DNA from: HGM04593 sp045592125
Lineage (GTDB): Bacteria > Bacteroidota > Bacteroidia > Bacteroidales > Bacteroidaceae
DNA length: 64,000 bases
Assembly (NCBI GenBank): GCA_045592125.1
Contig: JAZNUE010000042.1
Location: 1-64,000 of the forward strand
Direction of reading: 5' to 3'
In this document: in pieces, positions 51,746 through 61,235 of the stretch
Position numbering within the stretch: the stretch's first letter is position 1
How the letters are laid out: every line of letters starts with the position of its first letter
Position numbers and translations under genes: made by a program
Notes under the pieces: model-generated
Told to the model about the DNA's origin: nothing
The model's database searches: none
The model's input: only the letters and a program-made list of their open reading frames with translations

Positions 51746-52588
51746 TTATTTTCCCTGAAGACCCTTCTTTACCTCTACAATCTCAAGGTCATATACAAGC
51801 GCGCTGTACGGCGCTATGCTGCTGGTGCCCTTTGCCCCGTAGGCATGCTGCCATGGAATGTACGCCATGCAGCGTGTGCCTGCAGGCAGCGTCATAAACA
51901 CCTCGGCAAGGCCAGGGACAACCTCGTCCACAGCAAGGCCGGCAACCTGGCCGCGCGATGTCGCGAATACCGCCCCGTTGGGGTACATCCCTTTGTATAT
52001 GCAGGCGATAGTGTCGCCATGCACGGCCTTGGGGCCTTTGCCCATGGTCTCAATCTTGTACTGTACGCCGCTGCGCAGCGAGGCAACGCCTGAGCGTTTC
52101 TTGTTGCTGGCAATGAACTTCTCGCTGCGGGCGCGGAAAATCTTCTGGTTGTAATACACTTCGGCCTCGTTGCTGCCCATGGCGGCATTGCCTGTGGCAC
52201 TGGCCACAAGACCTTCCAGGAAGAGCCGGCGGCTCACCTTTTTATCCTTTTCATCGGGATAAACCGACTCGTCCACCTTCTCCAGCATGCCTGCTGCCTC
52301 AATTGCTGCATACACGCCTGCAAGGTATGCCCGTGCCTCGGGTGTCTCCTCTACCGGGAAGACGGCACGCATGCCGCGCACAAAGTCATCAACAGTGGCG
52401 GAGTCAACACCCTCCTTGCTCATTATCGCTGGGAATCCCTCGGAAAGTACCATGCTCACGGCATAGGCGAGCGAGTCGTCCTCATTGCTGAGGGCTATGC
52501 TGCTGTTGCCTGTGCCTGTGCAGCCAGTTGCGAGCACGCAACATCCTGCAAGCAGCAACCTGCCAAGCGCTCTAAATGGCCTTCTCAT
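51746..52588 (-). CDS. FKBP-type peptidyl-prolyl isomerase lipoprotein
   Basis: This 280-residue lipoprotein (LATGC, Cys23) has an N-terminal dimerisation-like helical part (about 35-170) and an FKBP domain (about 175-275, LRSGVQYKIETMGKGPKAVH, then LPAGTRCMAYIPWQHAYGAKG). It resembles Mip/FkpA in layout and should fold outer-membrane or periplasmic proteins. Several conserved FKBP aromatic positions are altered (for example the VFATSRGQ region instead of FDSS), so isomerase activity may be reduced. Its neighbour upstream is a second FKBP. Confidence 0.88.
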   Translation of the reverse strand: MRRPFRALGRLLLAGCCVLATGCTGTGNSSIALSNEDDSLAYAVSMVLSEGFPAIMSKEGVDSATVDDFVRGMRAVFPVEETPEARAYLAGVYAAIEAAGMLEKVDESVYPDEKDKKVSRRLFLEGLVASATGNAAMGSNEAEVYYNQKIFRARSEKFIASNKKRSGVASLRSGVQYKIETMGKGPKAVHGDTIACIYKGMYPNGAVFATSRGQVAGLAVDEVVPGLAEVFMTLPAGTRCMAYIPWQHAYGAKGTSSIAPYSALVYDLEIVEVKKGLQGK

Positions 52589-52605
52589 TGTCTTGTAATG
52601 CCTTC

Positions 52606-53190
52606 TTAAAGTACCTTTATAAGCTCAACGTCAAATATAAGCGCGCTGTAGGGAGGAATCATCTCGCCAGCGCCATGCTCGCCGTATGCCATGTCGTATG
52701 GGATGAACAGGCGCCACTTTGCGCCCTCCTGCATGAGCTGCAGGGCCTCAACCCAGCCTCTGATAACCTGGTTCACGCCAAATACCGCTGGCTCGCCGCG
52801 CTTGATAGAGCTGTCGAATACTGTACCGTCAATGAGCGTGCCCTCGTAGTGGCACTGTACGCGGTCGGTTGCCGCAGGCTTCTTGCCGTTGCCCTCGGTG
52901 ATAACCATATACTGCAGGCCGCTAGGCAGTGTGACAACGCCCTCTTTCTTTGCGTTCCCGGCAAGGAAATCCTCGCCAGCGCTCTTGTTCGCTGCATATG
53001 CCTCCTCGGCCAGTTTCTGGAAGTGCTCGTTCACTACCTTCTGCGCCTCGGCATGGGTAATTTCGGTCTTGCCGCCGGCAAGCACGTCGCTTATGCCCTT
53101 GATAAAATCCTCGGCACTCATGTTCTTTACACCCATTGATAGCAGGTTCTGGCCTATCCCCATTCCAAGGCCGTAGCTGAATTTGTCCAT
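52606..53190 (-). CDS. FKBP-type peptidyl-prolyl isomerase (FklB/FkpA-like)
   Basis: This 194-residue protein has an N-terminal helical domain (about 1-75) and an intact FKBP domain (about 85-194: LPSGLQYMVITEGNGKKP, GTVFDSSIKRGEPAVFGVNQ, VIRGWVEALQLMQEGAKWRL, IPPYSALIFDVELIKVL). No signal peptide is visible, so it seems cytoplasmic (FklB-like). It precedes the lipoprotein FKBP by 17 bases. Confidence 0.93.
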   Translation of the reverse strand: MDKFSYGLGMGIGQNLLSMGVKNMSAEDFIKGISDVLAGGKTEITHAEAQKVVNEHFQKLAEEAYAANKSAGEDFLAGNAKKEGVVTLPSGLQYMVITEGNGKKPAATDRVQCHYEGTLIDGTVFDSSIKRGEPAVFGVNQVIRGWVEALQLMQEGAKWRLFIPYDMAYGEHGAGEMIPPYSALIFDVELIKVL

Positions 53191-53267
53191 TATTCTTTCT
53201 TGTTTTAAGTTAATATGCTGTCATTTTGCTATTTTGCCGCTTGGGCACGTTTTGCCATGAAGGCGAG

Positions 53268-53303
53268 CGAAGATACAACAATTTATTTATTATATGCAAC
53301 AAA
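53268..53303 (-). promoter_or_regulatory. Predicted promoter of the FKBP operon
   Basis: On the minus strand TATCTTCG (53275-53268) is a one-mismatch -7. CAAC/CAAA on the plus strand at 53297-53303 gives a -33-like GTTG or TTTG at 21 to 24 bases. The rest of the 53191-53505 gap is AT-rich without genes; a second TATCTTCG at 53482-53489 points toward the next gene on the plus strand. Confidence 0.4.
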
Positions 53304-53505
53304 TTGGCACTTTTTTAGATTAAAATGCGGAAAAGTGTTATAAGCAGCATTCTGTGCTGGCTGCGGTGTCTTCTGGCATTTTGTCAGTAGCGGGTGCCTT
53401 GCTGGCCCTAATTTCTAGTAATGTTATATATTATTTTTATTAAAAGTGCGTACAAAGGCGCATAAACTCGTTTTTATTCCCTATCTTCGCGTCTGAAAAT
53501 GTGAT

Positions 53506-53892
53506 ATGATGGGAAATACAATTGCTTTATGCGTAATTCTGCTGTTCATGCTTGCCGCTTTCTTTTTCCTGAAGAAGTACGGCAAGGCCGGGCAGCCAGT
53601 TGAGGAACATCACCATGGCCACGACAGCAGTGAAAGCGGCTGCTGCGGCAGGCATGCCAACTGCGAGAAAGGGCATGGCGGCGAGGGCCTGTACTTCGAT
53701 GATGAGGAACTCGACCGTTTCAAAGGCGTTGCTCCGCAGGAATATTCCGGGAGTGATATCGAGGAGTTCCGCCAGGTGCTTTACACCATGAAGGAGGACG
53801 AGGTCGATACCTGGGTGCAGTGCCTGCAGGCACGCGGCATTGAGCTGCCCGGAGACGTGAGGGAAGAGGTGCTCATGATTCTCCAGAAGTAA
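53506..53892 (+). CDS. Small membrane-anchored protein with His/Cys-rich segment
   Basis: This 128-residue protein is of no family I recognise. It has one N-terminal membrane helix (about 5-22), a HHHGHD and GCCGRHANCEKGHGG segment (about 36-60) that could bind metal, and an acidic helical C-terminal part (about 65-128). A second start (ATG 53509) is possible. It lies alone, 72 bases before the PorW-like gene. Confidence 0.7.
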   Translation: MMGNTIALCVILLFMLAAFFFLKKYGKAGQPVEEHHHGHDSSESGCCGRHANCEKGHGGEGLYFDDEELDRFKGVAPQEYSGSDIEEFRQVLYTMKEDEVDTWVQCLQARGIELPGDVREEVLMILQK

Positions 53893-53964
53893 GCGCTTCC
53901 GTCCGGCAATAAAATAATATTTCTGTAGTTATTATAAGAAACTGTCTCAAACTGTAGTGCAGGC

Positions 53965-56820
53965 GTGAAAAGGTTTTCTCTATACATAATATGCCTTGTG
54001 GCGGTGCTGTGCATGTGCGGCTGTGCAAGCCGCAAGAAGAACACGGCCGCTACACGCATGTATCATGCCTTTACCGCCCGCTACAACACCTACTACAATG
54101 GCAAGCTTGCCTATGACCAGGGTCTCAAGGCGCAGTCCAAGGGGCACCAGGACAACTATCTTGAGCAGCTCCCCCTGCTCACTATAAGCGACGAGAACAC
54201 CCGCAAGCAGAGCGCCGACAAGTATGACAAGGCGATAGAGAAGGCGCAGAAGGCAATCAAGAACCATTCAATAAAGCGTCGCCCGAAGAAACCTGCAGGC
54301 AAGAGGCTCACTCCCAAGCAGAGGCTCTTCTATGCGAAGAAGGAGTTCAACCCCTTCCTGTGGCGTGCATGGTTCCTCATGGCCAACTCGCAGATGCAGA
54401 AGGGCGAGTTCACCGAGGCGGCGAGCACATACATATACATATCCCGTCTCTACGAGAACGACCGCGACATAGTGGCCAGGGCCCGCATATCGCTCGCGAA
54501 ATGCTATAGTGAGCTCGGATGGCTCTACGAGGCAGAGGATATCCTGCAGCGTGTGCAGCGCGATACCGTACCAGGGCCGCTGCAGGAGGAGTACGCACAG
54601 GCCAAAGGAAACCTTCTGCTCAAGCAGGGGCGTCTTGAAGAGGCAATCCCGCATGTGCTCAAGGGTATAAGGCGTCCTGGGGCCACATCGCTTGACAAGG
54701 CGCGCGAATACTATCTCCTGGGCCAGCTCTATGCCGCTACTGGCGACAGCAAGGCTGCTTACAAGAGCTTTGGCAAGACAATATCCAAGAGCCCTCCTTA
54801 CGAGCTTGAGTTCAATGCGCGCATACGCCAGACCGAGACTGCGACAACCGAGAACCATAAGAAAATCCTCCGCAAGCTCAAGCGCATGGCGCGCTCTCCA
54901 AAGAACGAGGAGTACCTCTCCCAGATATACTATGCAATAGGCAACATCTACATGAGCCAGAAGGACACTGCCGAGGCGGTCAAGGCCTATGAGACAGGTG
55001 TTGCCGAAGGCGCCACAAGCGGTTACGGCACAGGCATGCTCCACCTGTCCCTTGCCAAGATATACTGGCAGCAGGAGAAGTTCTCCAAGGCCAACGAGAA
55101 CTATGGCAAGGCGGTGTCTCTCATTGACGAGAGCACCGATGGCTATGACGAGGCCAAGTTCCGCAGCCAGGTGCTTGGCGGCCTGGTGCAGTATACCGAT
55201 GTCGTGGAGAAGCAGAGCGAGCTCCTCTACTGGGCGACGCTCACGCCCGAGCAGCTCAACCCCATAATTGACGCCCGCATTGAGGAGGCGAAGCGCCTTG
55301 AGGAGCTCCGCAAGAAGGAGGAGAAGAAGAACGAGCGCGAGAGCGGCGGCAGCGAGCTGGACAATGCCGCCCTGGAGACCGGCATGACCATGCAGGACCC
55401 CACAGAGAAGCAGCAGTGGTACTTCTACAACAGCAGGCTTGTGTCCCAGGGCGTGCGCACCTTTAAGCAGCAGTGGGGCGACAGGCAGCTCAAGGACTAC
55501 TGGCGCTTCAGCCATGAGATATCCTCGCTGATGGCCAGCGATACAATCCCCAGCGACAGCTCAATGCTTGACCCTGGCATGCTTGAGGCCGATTCGGCGC
55601 TCATGGCTGCAGACGGTTCCGCAGTGCCTGACGCCGAGGAAGCAGCCGGGGACACCTTGTCCACCGACCCCACAACCCGCGAGTTCTATCTTCAGCAGAT
55701 TCCTGTCACCGATGAGCAGAAGGCCGCATGCGATTCGGCGCTTTGCGACGCCCTCTTCGAGTCGGGAGTGAGGTTCAAGGACAATGTCAACGACAAGGGA
55801 CTGGCAATAAAGTATCTCGAAAGGGTGGCAGAGGACTATCCTCGCTACCGGAGGATTGCCGACACGTACTTCAACCTGTTCGTTGCCTGCTCAAGGTGGG
55901 ACGAGCCCGAAAAGGCGGCACGCTACAGGCAGCTGCTGGTGCAGGAGTTCCCCGATAGCTCCATGACACGCCTCATACAGCAGCCCGGCTATTTCGACAA
56001 TGCCGCTACGCGCAAGCACAAGGAGGACTCGCTCTACGTAAAGGCCTATTCGCACTACATGGCAGGCGAATATGCACAGGTTGAGGAGGAGAACATCATA
56101 GCCGCCGAAATGTATCCGAAAGGCAGCCACCGCGCCCGTTTCATGTTCATAGACGCCATGTCAAGACTTTATGGCGGGAAGCAGGATGAGGCGCTCAATG
56201 CGCTTGGCGAGATAACGGCCTATTTCCCCTCGGACAGCATAAGCAAGATAGCGGGCGAGATATCCACCGGAATAAAGGAAGGCCGCCTGCTGCAGAGCGG
56301 AATCTCTGTGTCAATATGGGACCGCAAGGCCGACGGCACCTTAAGGAATGCCCAGGACAGCGTGCCTCCGTTCGTGGCCGAGCGCAACGGCCCCTATTAC
56401 TTTGTGCTGGCATTCCCTAACGGGTCGCTCGACGAGAAGCGCCTGCTATTTGAGATTGCAAGGTACAACTTCTCGCGCTACATGGTGCGCAGCTTTGACA
56501 TGGTGTTCGAGAGACAGGCCGAGATAACGCTCTTCGAGGTCAAGGAGTTCCTGAACTTCGACGAGGCATACCTCTACCGCAAGCGCCTCTATTCCGATGC
56601 CGCCGTAGCAAGGCTGCTTGATGGAATAAATGCCTTCATAATATCAAAAGCCAATCTCGATTTGTTGTTACAGTACTATACCTTCGGCGAATATGCCGAG
56701 TTCTATGAGCAGAACTTCCTGGGAATACCGGAACTGGAGATTGACGGCTACACCATTGACGAGCCAGGATATAGTGAGGATAGCGCGAATGATGAAGAAA
56801 ACGGAAAAGAAGAGGAGTAA
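53965..56820 (+). CDS. porW: PorW/SprE-like TPR lipoprotein of the type IX secretion system
   Basis: This 951-residue lipoprotein (CMCGC, about Cys20) has the conserved start of PorW/SprE (TRMYHAFTARYNTYYNGKLA YDQG region, about 30-55), TPR repeats through about 130-480, a low-complexity linker (about 480-570) and a long C-terminal part. In Porphyromonas gingivalis PorW and in Flavobacterium johnsoniae SprE are needed for T9SS. The start is GTG at 53965. The gene is 5 bases before porX, so structure and regulation genes of T9SS are together. Confidence 0.88.
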   Translation: MKRFSLYIICLVAVLCMCGCASRKKNTAATRMYHAFTARYNTYYNGKLAYDQGLKAQSKGHQDNYLEQLPLLTISDENTRKQSADKYDKAIEKAQKAIKNHSIKRRPKKPAGKRLTPKQRLFYAKKEFNPFLWRAWFLMANSQMQKGEFTEAASTYIYISRLYENDRDIVARARISLAKCYSELGWLYEAEDILQRVQRDTVPGPLQEEYAQAKGNLLLKQGRLEEAIPHVLKGIRRPGATSLDKAREYYLLGQLYAATGDSKAAYKSFGKTISKSPPYELEFNARIRQTETATTENHKKILRKLKRMARSPKNEEYLSQIYYAIGNIYMSQKDTAEAVKAYETGVAEGATSGYGTGMLHLSLAKIYWQQEKFSKANENYGKAVSLIDESTDGYDEAKFRSQVLGGLVQYTDVVEKQSELLYWATLTPEQLNPIIDARIEEAKRLEELRKKEEKKNERESGGSELDNAALETGMTMQDPTEKQQWYFYNSRLVSQGVRTFKQQWGDRQLKDYWRFSHEISSLMASDTIPSDSSMLDPGMLEADSALMAADGSAVPDAEEAAGDTLSTDPTTREFYLQQIPVTDEQKAACDSALCDALFESGVRFKDNVNDKGLAIKYLERVAEDYPRYRRIADTYFNLFVACSRWDEPEKAARYRQLLVQEFPDSSMTRLIQQPGYFDNAATRKHKEDSLYVKAYSHYMAGEYAQVEEENIIAAEMYPKGSHRARFMFIDAMSRLYGGKQDEALNALGEITAYFPSDSISKIAGEISTGIKEGRLLQSGISVSIWDRKADGTLRNAQDSVPPFVAERNGPYYFVLAFPNGSLDEKRLLFEIARYNFSRYMVRSFDMVFERQAEITLFEVKEFLNFDEAYLYRKRLYSDAAVARLLDGINAFIISKANLDLLLQYYTFGEYAEFYEQNFLGIPELEIDGYTIDEPGYSEDSANDEENGKEEE

Positions 56821-56825
56821 GAGAT

Positions 56826-58376
56826 ATGGCATACAGACTTCTATGGGCCGATGACGAGATAGAGCTTCTCAATGCCCACATAATATTCCTGCAAGGCAAA
56901 GGGTATGAGGTGACTAAGGTCACTAACGGCCATGACGCCATTGAGGCATGCCGCAGCGAGGCGTTCGACCTTATCCTGCTCGATGAGAACATGCCAGGCC
57001 TCACAGGTCTTGAGACGCTTGCCGGCATAAAGGAACTGCACCCCGCAACTCCAGTGGTAATGGTCACCAAGAGCGAGGAGGAGGATATAATGGAGCAGGC
57101 CATCGGTTCCAAGATTGCCGACTACCTGATAAAACCTGTGAACCCGCACCAGATACTGCTGGCGCTCAAGAAGAACATACATAGCAGGGAGATTGTTGCC
57201 GAGAAGGCGAACACCGCTTACCAGCAGAATTTCGGCAGGCTCTCTATGCAGATTTCCTCGGCCGGCACCATTGAGGAGTGGCAGGATGTCTACAGGAAAA
57301 TCGTGTACTGGGAGCTCGAGCTCGAGAATGCCGATGTGCAGATGCGCGAGATGCTCAGTTCGCAGAAGGCCGAGGCAAACAGCATGTTCGGCCGTTTTGT
57401 AAAGAAAAGCTACATGGATTGGATGGCCTCTCCGCGCGAGGAGCGCCCGCTCATGAGCAACGACATCTTCCGCGACCGCCTGTTCCCGCTGCTCGACAAT
57501 GGCGAGAAGGTCTTCTTCATTATCATCGACAACTTCCGCTACGACCAGTGGCGTGTGCTTGCCCAGGAGATTGGCAGCGACTTCGCCATTGAGGAGGAAC
57601 TGTATACCAGCATACTTCCCACTGCAACGCAGTATGCCCGCAATGCCATTTTCTCGGGCCTTATGCCCAAGCAGATAAAGGAGATGTTTCCAAAGCTATG
57701 GGTCGACGAGGAGGACGAGGAAGGCAAGAACCTGAACGAGGAAGAGCTCATTGCCACACAAATATCCCGCTATCGCCGTAAGGATACATTCTCCTATGCC
57801 AAAGTGCTCACCTCCGCGGCGGCCGAGAAATACATGGATACCCTCAACAGTCTTGCAAGGAACGACATCAATGTGCTTGTAATCAACTTTATAGACATGC
57901 TATCGCATGCCCGCACAGAGTCGCTTATGGTGCGCGAGCTCGCTGCTAACGAGGCCGCCTACCGCTCCATAACCCTCTCCTGGTTGCGCCATTCGGCAAT
58001 AAAGAGGCTCTTCCGCTATCTTGCCGACAACCGCTACACAGTGGTCATCACCACCGACCATGGCAGCATACAGGTGGATACCCCTACAAAGGTCATTGGC
58101 GACAAGAACACCAACACTAACCTGCGCTACAAGCTGGGCAAGGCGCTCAACTGCAGCAGCAAGGATATATTCGAGATAAGGGAGCCGGCAAAGGCCTTCC
58201 TGCCAGCGCCCAACCTTAGCACAAGCTACATCTTTGCTACAGGAAGCAGCTTCTTTGCCTATCCCAATAACTATAACTATTACGTACAATACTATAAGGA
58301 CACATTCCAGCACGGCGGAATATCAATGGAAGAGATGCTTGTCCCATTGATAAGGCTGCGCCCTAAGGGACTATGA
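56826..58376 (+). CDS. porX: PorX, response regulator with PglZ domain (T9SS control)
   Basis: This 516-residue protein has a receiver domain (about 1-120; acidic pocket D9-D10, phosphoacceptor Asp53 in LLDENMPG, Lys103 in LIKP), a helical linker and a PglZ alkaline-phosphatase-like domain (about 200-510, with DNFRYDQW and a TTDHGSIQV region). In P. gingivalis PorX acts with the kinase PorY to control por genes. No kinase gene is adjacent here. Its start follows the PorW-like stop by 5 bases, and its end overlaps tsaE by four bases. Confidence 0.95.
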   Translation: MAYRLLWADDEIELLNAHIIFLQGKGYEVTKVTNGHDAIEACRSEAFDLILLDENMPGLTGLETLAGIKELHPATPVVMVTKSEEEDIMEQAIGSKIADYLIKPVNPHQILLALKKNIHSREIVAEKANTAYQQNFGRLSMQISSAGTIEEWQDVYRKIVYWELELENADVQMREMLSSQKAEANSMFGRFVKKSYMDWMASPREERPLMSNDIFRDRLFPLLDNGEKVFFIIIDNFRYDQWRVLAQEIGSDFAIEEELYTSILPTATQYARNAIFSGLMPKQIKEMFPKLWVDEEDEEGKNLNEEELIATQISRYRRKDTFSYAKVLTSAAAEKYMDTLNSLARNDINVLVINFIDMLSHARTESLMVRELAANEAAYRSITLSWLRHSAIKRLFRYLADNRYTVVITTDHGSIQVDTPTKVIGDKNTNTNLRYKLGKALNCSSKDIFEIREPAKAFLPAPNLSTSYIFATGSSFFAYPNNYNYYVQYYKDTFQHGGISMEEMLVPLIRLRPKGL

Positions 58377-58810
58377 TTATGAAAGAGCATACAATAACAA
58401 TAAGGGGCCTTGAGGATTATCCCCGCGCTGCGCGCGAGTTCGTGCAGCTGCTTGGCACTGGCCGCATATTCGCCTTCTATGGCAATATGGGCAGCGGCAA
58501 GACAACCTTCATAAAGAGCATTTGCGAGGAACTGGGCGTGGAGGACCCTGTAAACTCCCCCACGTTTGCAATAGTCAACGAGTATGAGGACAGGGAGCAG
58601 AACACCATATACCATTTCGACTTCTACCGCATAAAGTCCCTTGAGGAGGTATATAACATGGGGTATGAGGAGTATTTCTACAATGGCGCCACATGCTTTA
58701 TCGAGTGGCCCGGCCTCATTGAGGAGCTCCTGCCCGAGGAGTGCGTGAAGGTGCTTGTCGAAGAAGAAGAGGACGGCACGCGCACAGTAAAGATAGTGAT
58801 GGCAGAATGA
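58373..58810 (+). CDS. tsaE: tRNA threonylcarbamoyladenosine biosynthesis ATPase TsaE
   Basis: This 145-residue protein has the Walker A motif GNMGSGKTTF and SPTFAIVNEY/FDFYRI, typical of TsaE. It works with TsaB and TsaD to make t6A in tRNAs. It starts inside the last codons of porX (ATGA overlap); ATG 58379 is an alternative start. Confidence 0.95.
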   Translation: MIMKEHTITIRGLEDYPRAAREFVQLLGTGRIFAFYGNMGSGKTTFIKSICEELGVEDPVNSPTFAIVNEYEDREQNTIYHFDFYRIKSLEEVYNMGYEEYFYNGATCFIEWPGLIEELLPEECVKVLVEEEEDGTRTVKIVMAE

Positions 58811-58882
58811 CTCTCCTGTCGGGATTATTTGCTACATTCGCGAAGTGAAGACAGAACAGACAAACAAGTATAGGCTATATAT

Positions 58883-59209
58883 ATGGAAATAAACGCAAAC
58901 GCATCGGGTACCCGCACCATTGAGGTGACCGAGACCCAGCTGCAGATTATCAGGAAGTACTCCCTGCTCGATAGGGTTGCCAACAGCATGGGCATTGTAA
59001 ACGAGGATTCGCTCGACAAGCTGCGCCTTACAGTGCGCTCGCTCATAGCGTCGCAGAAGATGGACTCCAAGGACCTGCTTGAGCTGTGCCTTGTACTCTA
59101 TCACGAGGACATGAAAGCGCTAGGCCTGGGCAACCTGCTCAAGTGCTATAACGACTGGTTGGTACAACAGCTTTCTGCCGAAAGCGCTGCTTCAGCCGCC
59201 AATGAGTAG
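58883..59209 (+). CDS. Small conserved helical protein of unknown function
   Basis: This 108-residue protein is helical and charged, without signal peptide or membrane segment. I do not recognise a family. It overlaps the start of the YgiQ gene by eight bases, so the two are likely coupled. Confidence 0.6.
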   Translation: MEINANASGTRTIEVTETQLQIIRKYSLLDRVANSMGIVNEDSLDKLRLTVRSLIASQKMDSKDLLELCLVLYHEDMKALGLGNLLKCYNDWLVQQLSAESAASAANE

Positions 59210-61058
59210 CCTCAAGGTTACCGACTGGCTGCCCACTACCCGCAAGGAGGCGCAGCTGCGTGGATGGGACGAGATGGACGCCGTTATCTTCAGCGGCGAC
59301 GCCTATGTCGACCATCCCTCGTTCGGTGCGGCAGTAATAGGGCGCCTGCTCGAGGCCGAGGGCCTGCGTGTGGCGATAGTCCCCCAGCCCGGCTGGCAGG
59401 ACGACCTGCGCGACTTCAGGAAGATGGGACGCCCCAGGCTCTTCTTCGGCATCTCGGCCGGCTGCATGGACTCCATGGTAAACAAGTACACTGCTGCCAA
59501 GAGGTTCCGCAGCGAGGATGCCTACTCGCCCGACGGCAAGCATAGCATGCGCCCCGAGTATGCCACTACGGTATACTCGGCAATCCTCAAGGAACTATAT
59601 CCCGATGTCCCCGTTGTAATAGGCGGCATTGAGGCCTCAATGCGCCGTTTCACGCACTACGACTACTGGCAGGACTGCCTCAAGAAGAGCATTCTTGCCG
59701 ACAGCAAGGCCGATGTGCTTGTCTACGGAATGGGCGAGCAGCCCATCCTTGCCCTTGTCGCTGCCATGAAGGAGCGCCTTGCGCACACAGGTGCCGGGTA
59801 CATGACTGCCGGAGAGGCGCGTGAGATATGCCGCGATATAAGGCAGGTAGGCTATCTGGTTCCTAAGGGTGCGCTTGCCATTGACGAGGATAGCGACAAG
59901 GTGCTTGCGCCGCACAGCGAGTGCCTGAAGAGCAAGGAGAAGCAGGCTGCTAATTTCCTGGCAATCGAGAAAGAGTCGAACAAGGTAACGGCCAAGAGGC
60001 TGCTGCAGGAGACCGATGAAGGGGTAGTGGTTATCAATCCCCCCTTCCCCACAATGACAACCGAACAGCTCGACCACAGCTTTGACTTGCCCTACACGCG
60101 CCTTCCTCATCCCAAGTACAAGGGCAAGCGCATACCAGCGTACGACATGATTAAGCATTCGGTGAACATCCACCGCGGCTGTTTCGGCGGATGTGCCTTC
60201 TGCACCATATCGGCCCATCAGGGCAAGTTTGTCGTTAACCGCAGCCAGGAGAGCATACTGCGTGAGGTTGAGGCCATTACACGCATGGACGATTTCAAGG
60301 GATATCTCTCCGACCTTGGCGGCCCGTCGGCCAACATGTACATGATGAAAGGGCGCAACAGCGCGCTATGCGCAAAGTGCTCGCGCCCTTCCTGCATTCA
60401 GCCAAGGATATGCCCTAACCTGGACATGGACCATTCAGCGCTCCTTGATCTCTACAGCAAGGTTGACGCCATGCCTGGTGTGAAGAAGAGCTTCATTGGC
60501 AGCGGAGTCCGCTACGACATGCTCCTGCACAAGAGCGGCGACCCGGAGCGCGATGCCGTAACGGCGCGCTACACCGAGGAACTCATAAGGAACCATGTGA
60601 GCGGTAGGCTCAAGGTTGCTCCCGAGCATACAAGCGACACGGTGCTAAGGCTCATGCGCAAGCCCTCGTTCTCCCAGTTCCATGAGTTCAAGAGAATCTT
60701 CGACCGCATTAACAGCAGGCACAGCCTCAAGCAGCAGATAATACCTTACTTCATAAGCAGCCACCCAGGCAGCACCATGGAGAGCATGGCCGAGCTTGCC
60801 GCCGAGACGCGCCAGCTGAATTTCCATCTTGAGCAGGTGCAGGACTTCACTCCCACGCCTATGACAATGGCCACGGAAATGTACTACACTGGCATAAACC
60901 CCGAGACGGGCGAAAAGGTGTATGTAGCGCGTTCAATGCGCGACAAGGAGTCGCAGCGCAGGTTCTTCTTCTGGTACAGGCCCGAGGAGCGCAAGGAGAT
61001 TGCCCGCCTTCTCAAGAGCATGCGCCGCCCCGACCTGCTGAAGAAACTTGGCATGTAG
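59202..61058 (+). CDS. YgiQ-family radical SAM protein
   Basis: This 618-residue protein has an N-terminal cobalamin-binding-like domain (about 1-190; VIFSGDAYVDHPSFGAA) and a radical SAM domain with CFGGCAFC (CxxxCxxC) at about 326-333. A second set of Cys (CAKCSRPSCIQPRICPN) may hold another cluster. YgiQ proteins occur widely and their reaction is unknown. Overlap with the small gene upstream suggests coupling. A terminator shared with the convergent S46 gene follows. Confidence 0.93.
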   Translation: MSSLKVTDWLPTTRKEAQLRGWDEMDAVIFSGDAYVDHPSFGAAVIGRLLEAEGLRVAIVPQPGWQDDLRDFRKMGRPRLFFGISAGCMDSMVNKYTAAKRFRSEDAYSPDGKHSMRPEYATTVYSAILKELYPDVPVVIGGIEASMRRFTHYDYWQDCLKKSILADSKADVLVYGMGEQPILALVAAMKERLAHTGAGYMTAGEAREICRDIRQVGYLVPKGALAIDEDSDKVLAPHSECLKSKEKQAANFLAIEKESNKVTAKRLLQETDEGVVVINPPFPTMTTEQLDHSFDLPYTRLPHPKYKGKRIPAYDMIKHSVNIHRGCFGGCAFCTISAHQGKFVVNRSQESILREVEAITRMDDFKGYLSDLGGPSANMYMMKGRNSALCAKCSRPSCIQPRICPNLDMDHSALLDLYSKVDAMPGVKKSFIGSGVRYDMLLHKSGDPERDAVTARYTEELIRNHVSGRLKVAPEHTSDTVLRLMRKPSFSQFHEFKRIFDRINSRHSLKQQIIPYFISSHPGSTMESMAELAAETRQLNFHLEQVQDFTPTPMTMATEMYYTGINPETGEKVYVARSMRDKESQRRFFFWYRPEERKEIARLLKSMRRPDLLKKLGM

Positions 61059-61094
61059 GCTTAGGCTATATTATAGATAACGTGAGTCTGGTAT

Positions 61095-61170
61095 AGACTC
61101 AGCCAAATCGCGAACTTGTTCATCCCGGCAGAGCGAAGCGGCGAGGGACCTAATTGTTATATCGGGCTCA
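61095..61170. repeat. Short dispersed repeats before the shared terminator
   Basis: These bases contain a GCGAACTTGTTCATCCC / GAGCGAAGCGGCGAGGGACC unit akin to those in the islands, then ATTGTTATATCGGGCT (61153-61168), identical to 43221-43236. Confidence 0.65.
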
Positions 61171-61174
61171 TGAT

Positions 61175-61220
61175 ATATACAAAAAACGGTTGAGAAATCC
61201 CTCAACCGTTTTTTGTATAT
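61175..61220. terminator. Bidirectional terminator between ygiQ and the S46 gene
   Basis: ATATACAAAAAACGGTTGAG (61175-61194) pairs perfectly with 61201-61220 around a 6-base loop, with runs of A before and T after the GC core, so it can work on both strands. Confidence 0.9.
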
Positions 61221-61235
61221 AATGCAAGCAGCAAG

